Below, piece after piece: positions 1 through 8,429 of a DNA stretch of 64,000 bases. The notes beneath the pieces were generated by a model. It worked only from the letters and a program-made list of their open reading frames with translations. It was not told the DNA's origin and made no database searches. Position numbers and translations under genes: made by a program. Origin of the DNA: Flavobacterium ginsenosidimutans. GTDB taxonomy: Bacteria; Bacteroidota; Bacteroidia; Flavobacteriales; Flavobacteriaceae. Every line of letters starts with the position of its first letter. Within the stretch, counting starts at the first letter, position 1. The stretch is taken from contig NZ_QJRJ01000074.1 of assembly GCF_003254625.1 (NCBI RefSeq), forward strand, positions 186,001 through 250,000, read 5' to 3'.

Positions 1-861
1 ATAGCATCAGCAATACAAATATTTATATCACCAGAAGTTACATCAGAATGGCAAATTGCAATAAACAAGGCAATAGATGTTTGGAATAATACTAATTCAG
101 GTATAAATATAACCGCTGTAACTGCTTCAACATCTTCAAACGTAAAAATAATTATGGGTAATATAGACAGCAAAGCTACAATTGCTAATGCTTATTATCC
201 TTATGGAGGTCAACCAGGAGAAAGGATAATGATAAATACTAGCTATATTAATAAATTAAACGATGCTCAGAGAATTAATGTAATCATTCATGAACTTGGA
301 CATATCTTTGGGCTTGCTCATACTAATGATCCTTCTAATTCTCTTATACCATGTACTCCTGTTTCAGAAATGATATCCATAATGTTTTCAATAGTAAGTG
401 ATTCGACAGCTTTTACTACTTATGACAACATCGCAATTAGTACACTATATCCAGTTAATGAAGGGACGAAAAAGTTGTATCGATTTAAAAAAGGTCAATA
501 TTATTTTTATACAGTAGATCCTTGCGAAATAATTGATGGTCAGAATGGTTATGTCTATGATGGAGATTTAGGATATTTATATTCAACCCAAATTTCAGGT
601 ACAGTGCCATTGTATAGATCGATAAATGGTAGCGCTGAAAAAGGACATAAGTTAAGTAAATCTCAGGCGCTTTCAAATGATATCATTTTAGGTTATTTAT
701 ATCTTGATCAATATTCTGGATCTACCGCTTTATATTGTTATAAAAATTCTGCACAAGATTTTTATACAGTAGAGAATTTAGGGCCTTTATTAAGACTGAC
801 TTATGGATTTGTACCGCATAAAATTGTTGCAAATGGGAAATACGATGGAATAATATTTTAA
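1..861 (+). CDS. M57-like zinc metalloprotease, C-terminal part (5' end outside window)
   Basis: The reading frame is open from the first base, so the N-terminus lies upstream of the window. The first visible ATG (154) is internal: residues before it (W-Q-x-A-x-N-K-A-x-D-x-W) belong to the protease fold. The zinc-binding motif HELGHIFGLAH is present about 100 residues into the visible part and fits metzincin/M57 (HEIGH) peptidases. The last 130 residues carry two related segments, LYRFKKGQYYFYTVD and ALYCYKNSAQDFYTVE, which resemble the repeats of DUF5648-type domains, often found at the ends of secreted enzymes. Probably exported, but the signal peptide cannot be seen. Substrate unknown. A hairpin terminator follows. 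Confidence 0.8.
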   Translation: MASAIQIFISPEVTSEWQIAINKAIDVWNNTNSGINITAVTASTSSNVKIIMGNIDSKATIANAYYPYGGQPGERIMINTSYINKLNDAQRINVIIHELGHIFGLAHTNDPSNSLIPCTPVSEMISIMFSIVSDSTAFTTYDNIAISTLYPVNEGTKKLYRFKKGQYYFYTVDPCEIIDGQNGYVYDGDLGYLYSTQISGTVPLYRSINGSAEKGHKLSKSQALSNDIILGYLYLDQYSGSTALYCYKNSAQDFYTVENLGPLLRLTYGFVPHKIVANGKYDGIIF

Positions 862-914
862 TTTTTTTTTTTTGAAAGAGACTTATTGCTCTTTTTTGTA
901 TTGAAATAACAATT

Positions 915-944
915 AAAAAGCTCCAATGAAAATTGGAGCTTTTT
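915..944. terminator. Bidirectional hairpin terminator
   Basis: A perfect 13-bp stem (AAAAAGCTCCAAT and its complement) closed by a GAAA loop, with A and T runs on the two sides. It lies between two converging genes, the metalloprotease and the DUF4252 lipoprotein, and can serve both. Confidence 0.85.
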
Positions 945-965
945 AAATTATAAAAGTAAGATGTA

Positions 966-1505
966 TTATTTTTTAAGTAATTGTTCTAAAGGCTTTAACT
1001 GTTCCATGTCGATTTTAGATTTCTGCAATACCGACATTAAAGTCATAATATTATTTGGATTCATATCTTCTCCTAAAACGCGAACTACTGCAAATCCAGT
1101 TTCTTTTCTGTTTGCAAAAATGACAAACTCTTTAATATTGTCGTCACTTCCAACGTAACTTACAGAAGCACCGTCTCTACCAGAACCAAATTTCATTAAT
1201 TCTTGATATTTCGGATCTTTTAAGATGGCTTTTACTTTGTTTCTTTCTGTTTCAAACTCTGTTTGGTTATTTTGATCCGCTTTAAAAGCTAGAATATTCA
1301 TTTTATCAAACGAATTTAAAGCTTCGTTTTGTTCTGTAGATAATTTTGCTTTGTCAACATTCAAAATGTTTGGCGAAACATCTAAAGCGATAAAATCTTT
1401 TTTCTCCGAATTCTCAACAAAATACTTTTGAAGAGTTGGTTCAGAATTACAGCTTCCTAAAGTTAGTAAAGCTATAAGTGCTAAGGTGAAGATATTTGTT
1501 CTCAT
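966..1505 (-). CDS. DUF4252 lipoprotein
   Basis: 179 residues with a lipoprotein signal peptide ending in the lipobox-like LTLGSC (Cys about residue 19). The rest matches my knowledge of the DUF4252 family: repeated beta/alpha segments with a stretch such as YVGSDDNIKEFVIFANRK. Function unknown. It is the last gene of a minus-strand operon: ECF sigma factor, anti-sigma protein, DUF4252, DUF4252. The gap to the preceding paralogue is one base, so the two are almost certainly cotranscribed and probably coupled in translation. It is probably an envelope target or partner of the sigma pair; this is inferred from position only. Confidence 0.8.
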   Translation of the reverse strand: MRTNIFTLALIALLTLGSCNSEPTLQKYFVENSEKKDFIALDVSPNILNVDKAKLSTEQNEALNSFDKMNILAFKADQNNQTEFETERNKVKAILKDPKYQELMKFGSGRDGASVSYVGSDDNIKEFVIFANRKETGFAVVRVLGEDMNPNNIMTLMSVLQKSKIDMEQLKPLEQLLKK

Positions 1506-1506
1506 T

Positions 1507-2034
1507 TTATTTTTTGCCTTTAGAAGCTTTCTTTAAGTCTGAACCGCCAGGAAGCTGCATTTTATCTGTTAATACTGAAATTTCGTTTATGTCAAAATTA
1601 CCAGTTAAAGATAATAAAACAGTTTCATCGTTTTTTGCGCCGTCAACATACATTAATAATTCTTTTATTTGTGTGTCTGTAGCGCCAGATTTTACCATTA
1701 TTCTGACATTCTTTCCGCCGTCATTTACTCGCATTAATTCTTCTAAGCCAGCAGTTTTTACATATTTATCAGCTGTAGCTTTCATGTCGGCTTCGATTTT
1801 TGGATTTTTGGTTGTAAACACTTTTAAGTAATCTAACTTTTTGATTAGAGCAATATATTGCTGTGTTTCTTTATCAGAAGCATCAGCTTTTACTTTACTC
1901 ATTAAATCAAACATTTTTTTGTTTACAATTACAGATGTTACATCGTCCTGACCGTCAAATTTATCGAAGGCACTTTGTGCATAGAAAGTTGTGGTAACAA
2001 ATGCAAATACTAAAGTTATGATGAAATTTTTCAT
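1507..2034 (-). CDS. DUF4252 secreted protein
   Basis: 175 residues starting with a Sec signal peptide (MKNFIITLVFAFVTTTFYAQ) that lacks a lipobox Cys, so it is probably periplasmic or secreted where its neighbour is a lipoprotein. The body is a paralogue of the next gene: a DYLKVFTTKN segment followed by an RIMVKSGATDTQIKELLMYV segment is typical of DUF4252. A basic tail (KKASKGKK) ends the protein. It lies 15 bases after the anti-sigma gene, in the same operon. No enzymatic motif is visible and the function is unknown. Confidence 0.8.
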   Translation of the reverse strand: MKNFIITLVFAFVTTTFYAQSAFDKFDGQDDVTSVIVNKKMFDLMSKVKADASDKETQQYIALIKKLDYLKVFTTKNPKIEADMKATADKYVKTAGLEELMRVNDGGKNVRIMVKSGATDTQIKELLMYVDGAKNDETVLLSLTGNFDINEISVLTDKMQLPGGSDLKKASKGKK

Positions 2035-2049
2035 GATTATTTTGTTTAA

Positions 2050-2511
2050 TTACTGTTTAAAAATTTTGTTTTTTGATTGTTCATATTCGTTAATGTATTG
2101 TACACTTTCAATACCTACATTAACATTGTTTGATAATAATGCCAAAGCTTTTTGTGTTGCTTTTAGCGCTTCTTCGGGATCATCGTAAGTTCCTAATTCT
2201 GTTTGCGAAGCTACTGCAGTAGTGTCATTTTTTTCGCTTACAAAAAAGTAAGTCCCGATGCCCAACAAAACAACAGCAGAAGCTGCAATCGATAACCACG
2301 CCACATTTCGTTTCTTAGTTTGTAGTGGAATCTCATACGTCGATTTCTGTTCTTTTGCTTGAGAGAAATATCCAAACATAGGCTTGTATTGCTCCAAATG
2401 CTGCGCAACATTCGATGAAGAAAAATATTCTTTTAATTGATTTTCCTCAGCAATAGAAGTTTCTCCCTGAAAGTATTTTTCTAATATATCTTCTATTTTA
2501 TTTAGTTCCAT
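2050..2511 (-). CDS. Probable anti-sigma factor, single transmembrane
   Basis: 153 residues. The N-terminal 65 residues are soluble and begin ELNKIEDILEKYFQGETS, the short helical start common to cytoplasmic anti-sigma domains of Bacteroidota. One transmembrane helix follows at about residues 71-90 (WLSIAASAVVLLGIGTYFF), then a short periplasmic tail. The start overlaps the end of the ECF sigma gene by 14 bases, the usual arrangement for a sigma/anti-sigma pair. The family is assigned from architecture and position, not from a strong motif. It probably holds the sigma factor at the membrane until a signal arrives. Confidence 0.7.
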   Translation of the reverse strand: MELNKIEDILEKYFQGETSIAEENQLKEYFSSSNVAQHLEQYKPMFGYFSQAKEQKSTYEIPLQTKKRNVAWLSIAASAVVLLGIGTYFFVSEKNDTTAVASQTELGTYDDPEEALKATQKALALLSNNVNVGIESVQYINEYEQSKNKIFKQ

Positions 2512-3007
2512 AAAGGTGTGTATTTGTCATTGATTCTCTAATTTTTTTTCTCGCTCTCGAAAGTGCCACTCGTATTGCGGTTTCGTTCATATTAACGATT
2601 TTTGCTATTTCGTCAAATTCATATTGTTCAATATCTCGAAGCTGAATTAATAATTGCAATTGCTCAGGCATTTCATTGATAATTTTCTCGACCCATTCTA
2701 AAGTGTCTTCATCTTCAATTTTTTTATCTAATCGAGGTTCTCGATCTGTAAAATTATTGTGGACAATCTGAAGATTACTGGCTCTTTTAGATTTTAGCTG
2801 ATCGAGACAATAATTTTTGGTCATTGTCATTGCCAATGCTTCGACGCTATTGTAATCTTCCAGATTTTCTTTTTTGTTCCATAATTTCACCATTACTTCC
2901 TGAGTAGCATCTTCGGCTTCTTCAGTACTTGTAAGCAATCTTTTTGCCAGACGAAAAACTTTGTCTTTAAAAGGATTTATTAATTCTATAAATACAACTT
3001 GGTTCAT
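2498..3007 (-). CDS. ECF RNA polymerase sigma factor
   Basis: 169 residues with sigma-70 region 2 (DATQEVMVKLWNKKENL at about residues 33-49) and region 4 (QYEFDEIAKIVNMNETAIRVALSRARKKI at about residues 127-155, containing the helix-turn-helix). The length and lack of regions 1 and 3 are normal for ECF factors. First gene of the operon that also holds the anti-sigma protein and two DUF4252 proteins, so it probably controls its own operon. The start ATG at 3007 is the only good one. Signal and regulon unknown. Confidence 0.9.
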   Translation of the reverse strand: MNQVVFIELINPFKDKVFRLAKRLLTSTEEAEDATQEVMVKLWNKKENLEDYNSVEALAMTMTKNYCLDQLKSKRASNLQIVHNNFTDREPRLDKKIEDEDTLEWVEKIINEMPEQLQLLIQLRDIEQYEFDEIAKIVNMNETAIRVALSRARKKIRESMTNTHLYGTK

Positions 3008-3167
3008 TAATCTGATGGTTAATCGTTAGCTTATATAGTCAAGACGAGACACAATTATATTTGTTACAGCAAAAGATAAATATTTTTTTTATGTAAAAAA
3101 ATACTGATTTTATGATGAAGGTAAAACTAAAGATATTACTTTTACACTTATACCACTAAGATATTAA

Positions 3168-4637
3168 ATGATTATGAAAACAACTTTAAAGAGCTTTCTC
3201 TTTCTTTTTTTATTCGCTTTTTCTTTACAGTCTTGTGAAGATAATGACGATGTTGCTCAACCTGCAGATGTGCAAGTTAATAGTTTTATCTGGAAAGGAT
3301 TAAATGCAGTTTATTTATGGCAGGCCGATGTTCCTAATTTGGCCGATAATCGTTTTGCTACAGAGGAAGACTTAAATCAGTTTTTAAGAGGATATTCTAA
3401 GCCAGAAGATTTATTTGAAGATTTGCTTTACAAACCAGTAAGTAAATATCCAAACGGTGATGCGGTTGATCGTTTCAGCTGGATTGTTGATGATTATACT
3501 GTTTTGGAACAAGAATTAAACGGTATTTCAAAAAATAATGGTGTCGATTTTAGATTAAGTCGTATAGCATCAGGATCAGATGATGTTATTGGATATGTTC
3601 GATATATTATTCCAAACTCAGATGCTTCTACAAAAGCAATTAAACGTGGAGATTTATTTACTAGTGTAAATGGTGTAAAGCTTACGGTATCTAATTATGA
3701 GGAATTATTGCTAAATCAAGATAGTTATACTTTAAATCTTGCTGATTACAATGGAAGCGGATTTGTTTTAAATGGTAAATCGGTTGCTTTGACAAAAACA
3801 GTTTTAGAAGAAAATCCAATTTTAATCAATAAAGTAATTACTTCAGGAAGTCACAAAATTGGTTATTTAATGTATAATGGTTTCTATGCAGAATATGATG
3901 CTAAATTGAATCAGGCTTTTGGTGAATTAAAAGCACAAGGAGCAACAGATTTAGTTTTAGATCTTCGTTACAATGGAGGAGGATCAATTACATCTTCAAC
4001 TAGACTTGCCAGTATGATTACTGGACAATTTGATGGTCAGATTTTTTCTAAAATGACATTTAATGCTAAACAAATGGAAGGTCTTACAACTGAAGATTTG
4101 GAAGATTTAAATGAAAGATTCGTTAATAATATTGACGGAACAGCATTAAACAGCTTAAATTTAAATACTGTTTATGTTATTACAACTGCGAGTACAGCTT
4201 CTGCCAGCGAATTAGTTATTAATGGTTTAAAGCCTTATGTAAATGTAATTCAGATTGGAGAAACAACTACGGGTAAAAATGTTGGATCGTTTACGGTGTA
4301 TGATTCTGAAACTTTGGTAACAAAAAAAGGAATCAATCCAAATCATAAATATGCAATGCAGCCGTTGGTTTTAAAGATTACAAACTCAGTAAATTTTGGA
4401 GATTATACTCAAGGTTTGCAACCAACTTTTCAGCAGTATGAGCAAGTAAGCACTTATGGTGTTTTAGGAGACACATCTGAACCGCTATTGAATATTGCCA
4501 TTTCGCAAATTACAGGAACAACTGCTAAAAGAATATTCAATGATTCTGAACCATACAGACCATACCTAACTGATTCTAAAATCATAAATGGATTAAGACA
4601 TGGAATGTATCTTAAAACTGGACCAAAATTATTCTAG
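3168..4637 (+). CDS. S41 family C-terminal processing peptidase, lipoprotein
   Basis: 489 residues. The signal peptide ends in SLQSC, giving a lipoprotein with the acidic EDNDD stretch after Cys that favours surface export in Flavobacteriia. An N-terminal S41 domain (FIWKGLNAVYLWQADVP) is followed by a PDZ-like region around residues 130-215 (AIKRGDLFTSVNGVKL) and the catalytic domain. That domain holds the STASASE motif at about 343-348, with the serine nucleophile, and Lys370 in TTGKNVGS, which should be the general base. The substrate is unknown. An ATG two codons downstream (MKTTLK) is an equally good start. Stands alone, divergent from the sigma operon. Confidence 0.88.
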   Translation: MIMKTTLKSFLFLFLFAFSLQSCEDNDDVAQPADVQVNSFIWKGLNAVYLWQADVPNLADNRFATEEDLNQFLRGYSKPEDLFEDLLYKPVSKYPNGDAVDRFSWIVDDYTVLEQELNGISKNNGVDFRLSRIASGSDDVIGYVRYIIPNSDASTKAIKRGDLFTSVNGVKLTVSNYEELLLNQDSYTLNLADYNGSGFVLNGKSVALTKTVLEENPILINKVITSGSHKIGYLMYNGFYAEYDAKLNQAFGELKAQGATDLVLDLRYNGGGSITSSTRLASMITGQFDGQIFSKMTFNAKQMEGLTTEDLEDLNERFVNNIDGTALNSLNLNTVYVITTASTASASELVINGLKPYVNVIQIGETTTGKNVGSFTVYDSETLVTKKGINPNHKYAMQPLVLKITNSVNFGDYTQGLQPTFQQYEQVSTYGVLGDTSEPLLNIAISQITGTTAKRIFNDSEPYRPYLTDSKIINGLRHGMYLKTGPKLF

Positions 4638-4649
4638 TAGATTATAATA

Positions 4650-4679
4650 AAAAAGGCTTTCAGAAATGAAAGCCTTTTT
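4650..4679. terminator. Bidirectional hairpin terminator
   Basis: A 13-bp perfect stem (AAAAAGGCTTTCA and its complement) with a GAAA tetraloop and T runs. It separates the S41 protease gene from the converging minus-strand B12 receptor operon. Confidence 0.85.
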
Positions 4680-4711
4680 CGTAAAACAAAAAACTAATTC
4701 TAATTAGGTAA

Positions 4712-5740
4712 TTAATCGTTAAAGTAGAAACCGTTTGGACCCACACCAACCGTTAATTCTTTTAATAATGATCCAGATAAGTTATAAATATATGCTTTGC
4801 TATCTGTTTTAAAGTTTCCTCCATCTGAAAGATAAACGCGGTTGTCTTTTACTGCAAATCCGTAAAGGTATCCAATATCTGAACTAGCTGTAAACATAGG
4901 GCTAATAGAAGCTGTTGTTGCAGCTGTATTAATTGAGTATACTGAGTTTCCTACTGTATAATAAATTTGGTTGTTTTCTATGTCTAAATAACCAGCAACT
5001 CCTTGAGATTCCGGAATTTCAATTTTAGAAACCGATTTATCAGAGATTTTAACTTTTATAATTTCGCTGCTTTGTGTGTAAGAAGGACGTAAGATATAAA
5101 GAGTTCCGTTTTCTTCCTCAATAGAATCTGAACCAGAACCAATTGTAATTGGATCTTCTAAAGTTTTCGTATTGATATTGTAAATAGAAAGCTTGTCACT
5201 ACCCATAGGATCTGTAATGTATAATTTTCCGCTTTCTTCAATAATTCTATTTCCAGTTGTGTTTAAGTTAATTTTAGATTCAACTAGGTTTGTTGCTAAA
5301 TTAATAACAGCGATATAATCATCTGTAACTGAATCATAAGAGTTTGCATTTGTTACATAAGCTTTACCGTCTTTTACAACGCCATATCTTGGGTTAGCCA
5401 ATCCGCTGTCAACTTTAGCAATTAACTTAAAAGTATAACGGTTTACAATGCTTATTACATTTGATCCGCCCGCAATGATATAAGCTTTGTCTCCTTCAAA
5501 AAAGATGTTTTGAACAAATTTTCCAAGTACATCAGCTCCGTTTTCTGCTTTATAAGCGTCTTTTGTGAAAATCGTGAAATCATTACTAGAAAATGATACA
5601 GTTCCAGCGTCTGAACTTCCTTCATTTAAAATGAAAAAACCATTGTCGTAAGCACCTTTTGGGCCATCGTTGTCATCACTTGAACAAGAAGCAAATAACG
5701 AAATGCTTAACGCTATTAAGAGTAATTTACTAAACTTCAT
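4712..5740 (-). CDS. BtuG-like surface beta-propeller lipoprotein
   Basis: 342 residues. The signal peptide ends in LFASC, and the following SSDDNDG is the acidic signal that sends lipoproteins to the cell surface in Bacteroidota. The remainder is a string of beta-propeller (YncE/DUF5074-like) blades, for example GDKAYIIAGGSNVISIVNRYT, DGKAYVTNANSYDSVTDDYI and ENNQIYYTVGNSVYSINT. It starts 3 bases after the stop of the TonB receptor, which sits behind a cobalamin riboswitch. Known from Bacteroides: BtuG is a surface propeller lipoprotein encoded beside btuB that binds B12 and passes it to BtuB. I infer the same role here from fold plus position. No substrate residues can be identified by eye. 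Confidence 0.75.
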   Translation of the reverse strand: MKFSKLLLIALSISLFASCSSDDNDGPKGAYDNGFFILNEGSSDAGTVSFSSNDFTIFTKDAYKAENGADVLGKFVQNIFFEGDKAYIIAGGSNVISIVNRYTFKLIAKVDSGLANPRYGVVKDGKAYVTNANSYDSVTDDYIAVINLATNLVESKINLNTTGNRIIEESGKLYITDPMGSDKLSIYNINTKTLEDPITIGSGSDSIEEENGTLYILRPSYTQSSEIIKVKISDKSVSKIEIPESQGVAGYLDIENNQIYYTVGNSVYSINTAATTASISPMFTASSDIGYLYGFAVKDNRVYLSDGGNFKTDSKAYIYNLSGSLLKELTVGVGPNGFYFND

Positions 5741-5743
5741 ATA

Positions 5744-7597
5744 TTAAAATTTTAAGGTTAAATACATATTGAAATTACGACCTGGCATTGGTCTGTTTTC
5801 TAGACTTTCATAGTCTTTATTAAAAAGATTTAAAACTTGAAAACCTAGTTTGAAAGAATCTAAAAATTTAAAATCATAATCGATTCCGATATTTGAAATC
5901 GTATAATCATTAATAATTTCATCAGGATTATTATCAGCTCTAGTATAAACAAAACCGTTATAAAGAATTTGATAGTAAGCGCTCATTTTATTTCGAGAAT
6001 ATGAAACCGATCCTGTCGCTTTGTGAAACGGAACAAAAAAGATCTGGTTTTTCGTTTTTTCATCCTGCGAAACCGTGTATGCATAAGTAGTATTTGCTGC
6101 AAAAATATTTTTGCCATAACTTTTTTTCCAGCTTAATAAAGTTTCGGTTCCATAACTGTTTACTTTATCTTGATTTTGCGGGGTCCAGATGCCATTTGCG
6201 CCAGGAACCCATTGCAGCATGTCAGTTATTTTCATGTAATAGAAATTCTGCGTCCAAGTGAAATTTTTAAATGTAAACACATTTCCAATTTCTCCCTGAT
6301 AAGAACTTTCGGGTTTTAAATTAGGATTTCCGCCTTCGTCCCAATACAAATCATTATAAGTTGGAATTCTGAAATTTCTGGAAACGTTCAATTTTAAATT
6401 GTACCAATCATTGAATTTATAAGAAGAACCTAAATTGAATAAAACAGGCGATTTATAATTGCTCGTAAATTCTTTTCTAACACCCAATTCATTTTTCCAA
6501 TTAGTGCCAATATCTTGTCTCAGTAATAAAGATGCTGAACTTATTTCGCGAATATGGCTTCCAAAACTACTTCCGTAACCGTTTGTTCTGCTGTAATCTA
6601 CAATTCCGTTAATATGAGTAGATTTGAACAAATTATAATCTACATCTAGCTTTGTAATTAAATTTTCGGTCTTTCCGTAAGTATAATATTTCGTAGAATT
6701 ATCAGCAAAATATTGATAGTTTTCGAAAATATAAGCGGTCTTGAAATTGGTTTTCAGTTTTCCGAAATTTCCATCGTATTCCAATAAATTTCGATTAAAA
6801 CCATTTATATATTTACTTTTCGTCTCCGATTCGGTAATCAAAGAAGTATTACGGTCAGTATTTGAAGTCTGAGTATAAAGTTTTAAAATATGATTTTCGT
6901 TGAATTTGTATCCAGCATTAGCACTCAGAGTAATAATATCATATTGACCATTTTGGTTCCAGCGCTGTTCGCCTCTCCAAGTATATCTATTTAAATATTT
7001 ATAATCGTTTGTTGAGCTATTTTTAGAAAAACCAATTTGCGTGCTCCACTTTTTGTTCGAGATAGAAGTTTTATAATTAATCCCAATCGTATTAAAACTA
7101 CCGTAATCTAGTCTTAAATTATTCTCAAAACGATTAAAAAATAACAAATCGTTATTTAAATGAACCGTTCCTCCAACAGCACCGCTTCCGTAAATAACAC
7201 TTCCGCCGCCAGCTTTTACACTTATAGAATTATAATCTGAACCCGAAATAGTATTGAAATCGGTACTCCCATTCATTTGCGAATTAATATTTATTCCGTT
7301 CCAAATTACTGCTGTTTGAGAAGAAGTTGTTCCTCTAAAAGAAACTGTGGAAAGCATTCCGCGCCCGTATTCTTTAAAATACAGCGTTGAATTAAAATTT
7401 AATAAATCGGTTAAAAGTGCTTCATTTTTATTAATGATAGAATCATTAAGTTTTAAAACAGATTGAGAAGCAGAATATTTTTTTAGGTTTTTATCAGAAA
7501 TTAAAACTTCTTTCAAAGAGGTAATAGAATCGTTCTGCCCCAAAATAATCTGGCACATCAAGAATAAACAAAAAGCAAAAAATCTTTTTAAAGTCAT
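5744..7597 (-). CDS. btuB: TonB-dependent receptor, BtuB-type (cobalamin/cobinamide)
   Basis: 617 residues: signal peptide (MTLKRFFAFCLFLMCQIILG), then a plug domain (about 30-150) with STVSFRGTTSSQTAVIWNGI and GSGAVGGTVHLNN, then a barrel rich in alternating aromatic strands, ending in a C-terminal Phe (MYLTLKF) as usual for outer-membrane barrels. The size is that of BtuB (about 600), smaller than SusC-type receptors. The 5' leader is a cobalamin riboswitch, the strongest evidence for the substrate. It is cotranscribed with the BtuG-like lipoprotein. Expected to fall when intracellular adenosylcobalamin is high. Confidence 0.88.
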   Translation of the reverse strand: MTLKRFFAFCLFLMCQIILGQNDSITSLKEVLISDKNLKKYSASQSVLKLNDSIINKNEALLTDLLNFNSTLYFKEYGRGMLSTVSFRGTTSSQTAVIWNGININSQMNGSTDFNTISGSDYNSISVKAGGGSVIYGSGAVGGTVHLNNDLLFFNRFENNLRLDYGSFNTIGINYKTSISNKKWSTQIGFSKNSSTNDYKYLNRYTWRGEQRWNQNGQYDIITLSANAGYKFNENHILKLYTQTSNTDRNTSLITESETKSKYINGFNRNLLEYDGNFGKLKTNFKTAYIFENYQYFADNSTKYYTYGKTENLITKLDVDYNLFKSTHINGIVDYSRTNGYGSSFGSHIREISSASLLLRQDIGTNWKNELGVRKEFTSNYKSPVLFNLGSSYKFNDWYNLKLNVSRNFRIPTYNDLYWDEGGNPNLKPESSYQGEIGNVFTFKNFTWTQNFYYMKITDMLQWVPGANGIWTPQNQDKVNSYGTETLLSWKKSYGKNIFAANTTYAYTVSQDEKTKNQIFFVPFHKATGSVSYSRNKMSAYYQILYNGFVYTRADNNPDEIINDYTISNIGIDYDFKFLDSFKLGFQVLNLFNKDYESLENRPMPGRNFNMYLTLKF

Positions 7598-7633
7598 ATA
7601 TTTCTACACTCTTTTTCCCGAGAGCTCGATAAT

Positions 7634-7812
7634 GGTTACAAAGGCAGGTCTCCTGGCTCGCGTCTTGTTGTTTACCTTCCCACCACGCGGGGCGTGACAG
7701 TGGTTTGTAGTTACAACAAGCATTCGTTTGAACTAAGCTTACAGTTGCGGGTACAGCTCAAGAATTTACTTGATTCCCTTTTAATGCATTTTTAAAATCA
7801 AAAATGCAACCT
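7634..7812 (-). promoter_or_regulatory. Cobalamin riboswitch
   Basis: Read on the minus strand, the leader holds the B12 box GAGCCAGGAGACCTGCC (7643-7659), the GTACCCGCAACTGTAAGC core (about 7735-7755), the GGGAATCAAG segment (about 7769-7779) and the CCACTGTCAC...GGTGGGAAGG arm. The ends GGTTGC (7807-7812) and GTAACC (7634-7639) pair to close the P1 stem. These are the hallmark conserved parts of the class. It lies about 37 bases before the receptor ATG, so control may act on translation or by termination. It should switch off btuB and the btuG-like gene when B12 is plentiful. Confidence 0.93.
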
Positions 7813-7895
7813 TTAATTTGCTGCAAAGATAAAGTTAAAAATATTGATTATTCAAATTTGTTTTGCGTTTCATATAAAATTATAAATAATTCGCT

Positions 7896-8429
7896 TTAAA
7901 AATCAATTTTTATAACTTGTCCAAAATCGACTTTATTATTGAAAGCTTCTTTCAACGGAAGCGAAGTTTGATGACACAAAATACTTCTGATTATACCAGC
8001 GTGAGCCACAATAACAATTGGCTGATCAATTTTTGAAATTTTATCAGATAGAAAATAGCCAACTCTTTCGTGAAGTTCGACAAAAGATTCTCCGTTGGTG
8101 ACTTTGAGATTTACAAAATCTTCCATCCAAGGATTAAGTTCTTCAGACGGAATTTCGTTCCAGTTTTTTAATTCCCAATCGCCAAAATTCATTTCTTTTA
8201 AACGCTCGTCTTCCTGATAAGAAATGGTTTTGATGTTGTCTTGAATGTATTTAGCCAAAATAACACAACGCTTTAACGGACTTGAAAAAATAACTGCTTC
8301 TTCGGGTAATTCAGAAATTATTTTGCTAAAAATTGCATCAAATGGCTCTGCAATATTTACATCCGATTGTCCATAACAGATTCCTTTCTCGCAAATGGTT
8401 TCGGTATGACGAACTAGATAAATTTCCAT
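7896..8429 (-). CDS. cobC: Histidine phosphatase, probable alpha-ribazole phosphatase
   Basis: The ATG at 8429 gives MEIYLVRHTE, the correct beginning of the histidine phosphatase fold with the phospho-accepting His in RHTE (R7-H8). A second catalytic His is in the VAHAGIIRSIL segment. About 177 residues. A longer frame upstream exists only because the gene overlaps cobS by 16 bases. In the cobalamin nucleotide-loop pathway this enzyme removes the 5' phosphate from alpha-ribazole phosphate or from adenosylcobalamin phosphate. The specific assignment rests on its place after cobS; the fold alone would also fit other phosphoglycerate-mutase-like phosphatases. Confidence 0.85.
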   Translation of the reverse strand: MEIYLVRHTETICEKGICYGQSDVNIAEPFDAIFSKIISELPEEAVIFSSPLKRCVILAKYIQDNIKTISYQEDERLKEMNFGDWELKNWNEIPSEELNPWMEDFVNLKVTNGESFVELHERVGYFLSDKISKIDQPIVIVAHAGIIRSILCHQTSLPLKEAFNNKVDFGQVIKIDF

